DNA of 64,000 nt, taken from CAZQGO01 sp964593065. GTDB lineage: Bacteria; Oederibacteriota; JAAXVQ01. Both the position numbers and the translations under genes were made by a program. Under the pieces are notes generated by a model. The model did no database searches. It was not told the origin of the DNA and saw nothing but the letters and a program-made list of their open reading frames with translations. Positions 60,614 to 64,000 of this stretch are shown in pieces. The stretch lies in contig CAZQGO010000001.1 in assembly GCA_964593065.1 (NCBI GenBank), positions 310,001 to 374,000 on the forward strand. Direction: 5' to 3'. Numbering within the stretch: position 1 is the stretch's first letter; every line of letters begins with the position of its first letter.

Positions 60614-61693
60614 ATGCTGATCCTGACCAGCCTGTGCGCCAATTATCTCCCCAAGGCGCGGGTCCTGGCCGAAAGTGTCAAACGCCATTCGCGGAACCGC
60701 GTCTGGGTATGCCTGGTGGAAAAAACGGCTCCGCCGGAGTTGACCTCCCGGGAGCCCTGGGACGGCCTGGTGCTGGCGAAGGACCTGGGCATTTCCAATT
60801 TCGGAAGGTTTATTGCCGGACGGTCCCGGCTGGAGGCGGCCACGGCGGTCAAGGCGCAGTGGTTCCTGCACGCGCTCGCGCGCTTCCCGCACGAAAAGGA
60901 CTTTCTCTTTCTCGACCCCGACATGACGGTCTACACGGATTTCCGCCCGCTGCAGCGGCTGCTCCGGCGCCACCCCCTGATCGTAACCCCGCACTTGCTG
61001 ACGCCGCACAACCTGGAGATGGAAGTGAGCGCCTTAAACCACGGCGCCTACAACCTGGGATTTCTCGCCCTGCGGCGCGGGCCGCGCAGCGGGGCTTTTC
61101 TCGCCTGGTGGCGGGAGCGGCTCCAGTTCGCCTGCTATGACGACCGGCCGCACGGGTTGTTCACGGATCAGAAGTGGGCCGACCTGGTCCCGTCGCTGTT
61201 TGACGCCCACGTGCTCCGCGACCCCGGCTATAACGTGGCGACCTGGAACCTGGGGGAACGGCGCCTGACTCCCGTGGCGGGCGGGCTGGCCGCGAACGGC
61301 CGGCCCCTGCAGTGCCTGCATTTTTCGGGGTTCGATCAAGGCACGTTCCGGTGGGCCGCGGAACGCTGGGGAGGGCGGAGCCGGCCCCGGTTGCGGGCTT
61401 TGGCAGGCGCCTATGCCCGCGCTTTGGCCCGGCACGGGCAAAAGGACCTCGGGAACCGGCCTTGGAGCTACGACCGCTTGGATGACGGCCGCCTTCTCCC
61501 GCTTGGCCTGCGCGCGGCCTTGCGGCGGCCGGAGGTTTTGCCCGGCGAGGATCCGTATGCCTTGAGCCTGCGCGAACTGCGCCGCCGCCTGCCCTGGTCG
61601 GCAAGCTGGCCGGGACGGGCGGTGCGCGGCCTGCGGCGGGCCGCAGGGGTGTTTCTGCGGGAGCTGGGAGGCCGCCGCGGCCGTGGCTTCTAG
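60614..61693 (+). CDS. GT8-like glycosyltransferase (nucleotide-sugar transferase fold)
   Basis: A 359-residue protein. LILTSLCANYLPKARVLAES at the N-terminus, FLFLDPDMTVYTDF with the DxD motif, then NHGAYNLGFLALRR and HFSGFD match the layout of family 8-like transferases. The last 80 residues are Arg/Leu-rich and could contact the membrane. It begins three bases after the preceding GT2 stop. Its stop overlaps the stop of the convergent MFS gene. The sugar cannot be assigned. Confidence 0.8.
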   Translation: MLILTSLCANYLPKARVLAESVKRHSRNRVWVCLVEKTAPPELTSREPWDGLVLAKDLGISNFGRFIAGRSRLEAATAVKAQWFLHALARFPHEKDFLFLDPDMTVYTDFRPLQRLLRRHPLIVTPHLLTPHNLEMEVSALNHGAYNLGFLALRRGPRSGAFLAWWRERLQFACYDDRPHGLFTDQKWADLVPSLFDAHVLRDPGYNVATWNLGERRLTPVAGGLAANGRPLQCLHFSGFDQGTFRWAAERWGGRSRPRLRALAGAYARALARHGQKDLGNRPWSYDRLDDGRLLPLGLRAALRRPEVLPGEDPYALSLRELRRRLPWSASWPGRAVRGLRRAAGVFLRELGGRRGRGF

Positions 61694-62949
61694 GACCCGG
61701 CCGGAGCCGCCGCTCGCCGGCAGCACCAGCGGAAGACCGCGGCCGCGGCAAAGATCATGACCGCGGCCACCTGAAGCGGGGTGGCCGGGGCAAAGGCGGC
61801 GGCTAAGAAACCGGAGATCAGGGGCGGAATGCCCATGGCCAGGGCCTGGAGGCTGGAATTGATGCCCAGGATTTCGCCCTGCACCGTCTCCTCCGCGCTG
61901 ATGCTGATCAAGCCCGTGCTGTTCGTCTGGGTGAGATTCATGGCGAGGGCGAAAAACGGCATGACCGCCACGAAGGCCCAGGCCCGGGTCGTGAAGCTTG
62001 CCAGCAGAATGAACAGGCCGGCCAACCCCAGGGAGACCCTCAGGATTGCCGCCGGCGTCCAGCGCCGCGCCGCCCACCGGACGATCACCCATTGCGTCAG
62101 AAGACCGACCGCGCCCATGCAGGCGAAATAATCGCCGATGCCGCCCTGGGAGAAACCAAAACGGTGAATCATGAATACGCCGGCGAAAGTGGCGTAAAAA
62201 GCGAACCCGGTCTGAAACAGGAAAAGCGTGATGAAGAGAGAGCGCAGGGTGGGATGCGTAAAGGCCCGCCCGATGTTGATCCAGGCCTGGCTCCAGCGCA
62301 CGGCCGTCCCGTGTCGGCGCACCGGCAGGGTTTCCGGCAGCCAGAACCACACGGAGAGCGTGTTCGCGAGGGCCAGCAGGCCGGCGAACCAGAACGGAGT
62401 GGTGGCGTTGAACCAGGACACCAGCCCCGGGTCGGACAGTTTTCCACCGAGGAAAGGCCCGCCGATAAACCCCAGGCCGAAGGCGGCGGCCAGCAGCGCG
62501 AAGCGGCCGACACGGTTTTCCGCGGTCGTGATGTCGGCGATGGACGCCTGGGCGACGGCGATCACCCCTCCCGTCGCGCCGTCCAGGGCCCGGGAGAAAA
62601 ACAGGAGGGGAATGTCCTTCCGGACGATGCCGACCGCGAACAGAAAATAGGACACGCTGGTTCCGGCCAAGGACAAGGCCAGGATCCTGCGGCGGCCGAA
62701 GCGGTCGGAAAGCTGGCCGAGAACGGGTGCCGCCAGGAACTGCATGAAGGAGAAGGCGGCCATCAGGCCTCCGAGCAGGATATACCCGTGAGCGAGCGGG
62801 GTGCCCGGCGGCAGCAGAAAGAAACGCGAGGCGGGGTCGGCCAACAGGATGGGGATGATCGGAATCAGGATGCCGAAGCCCATGATGTCGATGAAAATGG
62901 CGAGAAAGAGAAGCGGCGGGACGCGGTGCGCGGAGAACGGTCGGGGCAT
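61690..62949 (-). CDS. MFS transporter, TetA/drug-efflux-like
   Basis: A 419-residue transporter with twelve hydrophobic segments. Family signs are FIDIMGFGILIPIIPILL in helix 1, GQLSDRFGRRRILALSL as the signature loop between helices 2 and 3, FSRALDGATGGVIAVAQASI, and GLGFIGGPFLGG in helix 5. TetA-type (DHA1) exporters share these. The ATG at 62949 follows GCGAGG; the frame stays open upstream, but the extra sequence is not protein-like. The ftsH gene ends 29 bases upstream on the same strand. The substrate is unknown. Confidence 0.88.
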   Translation of the reverse strand: MPRPFSAHRVPPLLFLAIFIDIMGFGILIPIIPILLADPASRFFLLPPGTPLAHGYILLGGLMAAFSFMQFLAAPVLGQLSDRFGRRRILALSLAGTSVSYFLFAVGIVRKDIPLLFFSRALDGATGGVIAVAQASIADITTAENRVGRFALLAAAFGLGFIGGPFLGGKLSDPGLVSWFNATTPFWFAGLLALANTLSVWFWLPETLPVRRHGTAVRWSQAWINIGRAFTHPTLRSLFITLFLFQTGFAFYATFAGVFMIHRFGFSQGGIGDYFACMGAVGLLTQWVIVRWAARRWTPAAILRVSLGLAGLFILLASFTTRAWAFVAVMPFFALAMNLTQTNSTGLISISAEETVQGEILGINSSLQALAMGIPPLISGFLAAAFAPATPLQVAAVMIFAAAAVFRWCCRRAAAPAGS

Positions 62950-62978
62950 GCTTGCCTCGCGTGGCTGCGGCCGGAGGC

Positions 62979-64000
62979 TCAGGCCGGAGCCGGGCCGTCG
63001 CAGTTGGCCTTCAGGTGGGGTCCGCCGGGAAGCGGACTTCCGGCCGTGCCGTCGCGGGCGAGCAATTCCTGGAATTCTTCGGCTTCCAGGGTTTCCTTTT
63101 CCAGAAGGCGCTGGGCGATCTTGTGCATCAGTTCCTTCTGGTCGCACAGGGATTTCTTCACGCCGGCCATGCGGGCTTCGATGAGTTTCTGAATTTCCTG
63201 GTCGATGACCCGGGCGGTGTGCTCGCTGAATTCCCGGGGAGGGATGATGGCCGGCTGCTGCACGAAGACCGCCTGCCGTTGTTCGTAGGTGACCGGCCCC
63301 AAGGTTTCGTTCATGCCAAACATGGAGACCATGCTGCGGGCGATTTCCGTGGCTTTCTGCAGGTCGTTGTGCCCGCCGGTGGTGATGTCGTCGAACATCA
63401 GTTCCTCGGCCGCGCGTCCGCCCAGCAGCACGTCGATCTTTTCCAACAACTCCCGGCGCGACATGAGGTACCGGTCCTCGGTGGGGAGCTGCAGGGTGAA
63501 GCCCAAGGCGGCGATGCCCCGGGGCACGATGGAAATTTTATGCACCGGTTCCGCCGTCGGGCGGGAAGCGGCCACCAACGCATGCCCGGTTTCATGGTAC
63601 GCCACTACGGTTTTTTCCCGCTCGTTCAAATGCCGGTTCTTCTTCTCCAGGCCCGCGATGATGCGGTCGATGGCCTCTTCCAGCTCGGGTTCCCCGACCT
63701 CGGATTTGCCCCGGCGGGCGGCCAGCAGGGCCGCCTCGTTGGCCAGGTTGGCCAGATCCGCGCCCGTGAAACCCGAGGTGCGGCGGGCGATGGTCTCCAG
63801 ATTCACGTCCGGGGCCAGGCGGATCTGGCGCGTATGGATCTTCAAAATGTCCAGGCGGCCCTGGAGATCGGGCCGGTCCACGAGAATTTGCCGGTCGAAA
63901 CGGCCAGGACGAAGCAGGGCCGGGTCCAGGATTTCCGGCCGGTTGGTGGCCGCCACGATGATGACGCCTTTCTTGGAATCGAAACCGTCCATTTCCGCCA
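62979..64000 (-). CDS. ftsH: FtsH ATP-dependent zinc metalloprotease, N-terminal part outside window
   Basis: The last 340 or so residues of the membrane-bound AAA protease that degrades misfolded membrane proteins and regulators. Visible are the end of the AAA domain with [20 protein letters not shown] and the arginine fingers of the second region of homology, and the M41 protease domain with the zinc motif [23 protein letters not shown] and [10 protein letters not shown] follow, then [18 protein letters not shown]. The C-terminal tail is short. The gene runs off the window at 64000. Confidence 0.95.
   Translation of the reverse strand, partial: AEMDGFDSKKGVIIVAATNRPEILDPALLRPGRFDRQILVDRPDLQGRLDILKIHTRQIRLAPDVNLETIARRTSGFTGADLANLANEAALLAARRGKSEVGEPELEEAIDRIIAGLEKKNRHLNEREKTVVAYHETGHALVAASRPTAEPVHKISIVPRGIAALGFTLQLPTEDRYLMSRRELLEKIDVLLGGRAAEELMFDDITTGGHNDLQKATEIARSMVSMFGMNETLGPVTYEQRQAVFVQQPAIIPPREFSEHTARVIDQEIQKLIEARMAGVKKSLCDQKELMHKIAQRLLEKETLEAEEFQELLARDGTAGSPLPGGPHLKANCDGPAPA

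Noticed and set aside
1..64000. tRNA, rRNA, CRISPR array, transposase or phage genes
   Set aside because: None recognised on either strand; the only dispersed repeat is the structured element reported above.

Overview
This is a GC-rich chromosomal window from a Gram-negative, probably uncultured bacterium; the run of 100 Ns at 35039-35138 shows it is a draft or metagenome assembly. Outer-membrane logic is everywhere (TolC, RND pump, LolA-like periplasmic proteins, beta-barrels, O-antigen-type ABC exporter). A giant mosaic protein of more than 4,000 residues opens the window; it carries kinase-like, site-2-protease-like, methyltransferase-like and PEP-synthase-like domains. Such a protein is reminiscent of the PVC-superphylum lineage Omnitrophota. 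That placement is my inference from gene content, not a computed phylogeny.

Layout. 1-12.2 kb: the giant gene, open at its 5' end. 12.2-17.2 kb: sirtuin, RsuA-type pseudouridine synthase, MenA-like prenyltransferase, a secreted DUF2141 protein and a CrtI-type desaturase. 17.4-22.2 kb: TolC-like channel and RND pump with no adaptor gene. 22.2-28.5 kb: an inorganic-ion block. On the minus strand is a zinc/manganese-type ABC importer led by a ribbon-helix-helix regulator with a palindromic operator in its own promoter. On the plus strand are CrcB fluoride channel, DUF190, ferritin, arsenate reductase, and then hgcA and hgcB, the pair required for mercury methylation.

28.5-39.4 kb: two parallel envelope-transport cassettes. 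The first is TetR, LolA-like protein, beta-barrel, LolD-like ATPase and two FtsX-type permeases. The second is TetR, (assembly gap), MMPL/RND exporter, LolA-like protein and DUF1302-like barrel. Each TetR gene has a near-consensus promoter overlapped or abutted by a palindrome. 39.5-61.7 kb: a surface-polysaccharide locus with glycosyltransferases, a B12-dependent-type radical SAM enzyme, two paralogous GT-C membrane proteins around a SPASM radical SAM enzyme, a 1,670-residue methyltransferase/WbsX/GT4 fusion, an AlgI/AlgJ-like acetylation pair, and a Wzm/Wzt-type exporter followed by two more transferases. 61.7-64 kb: an MFS transporter and the 3' part of ftsH.

The most novel non-coding signal is a roughly 255-bp multi-hairpin element present twice (29914-30166 and 53921-54175), in the same orientation, ending just upstream of a start codon both times. 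No rRNA, tRNA, CRISPR array or insertion sequence was recognised. Positions were counted by hand and domain boundaries are approximate.
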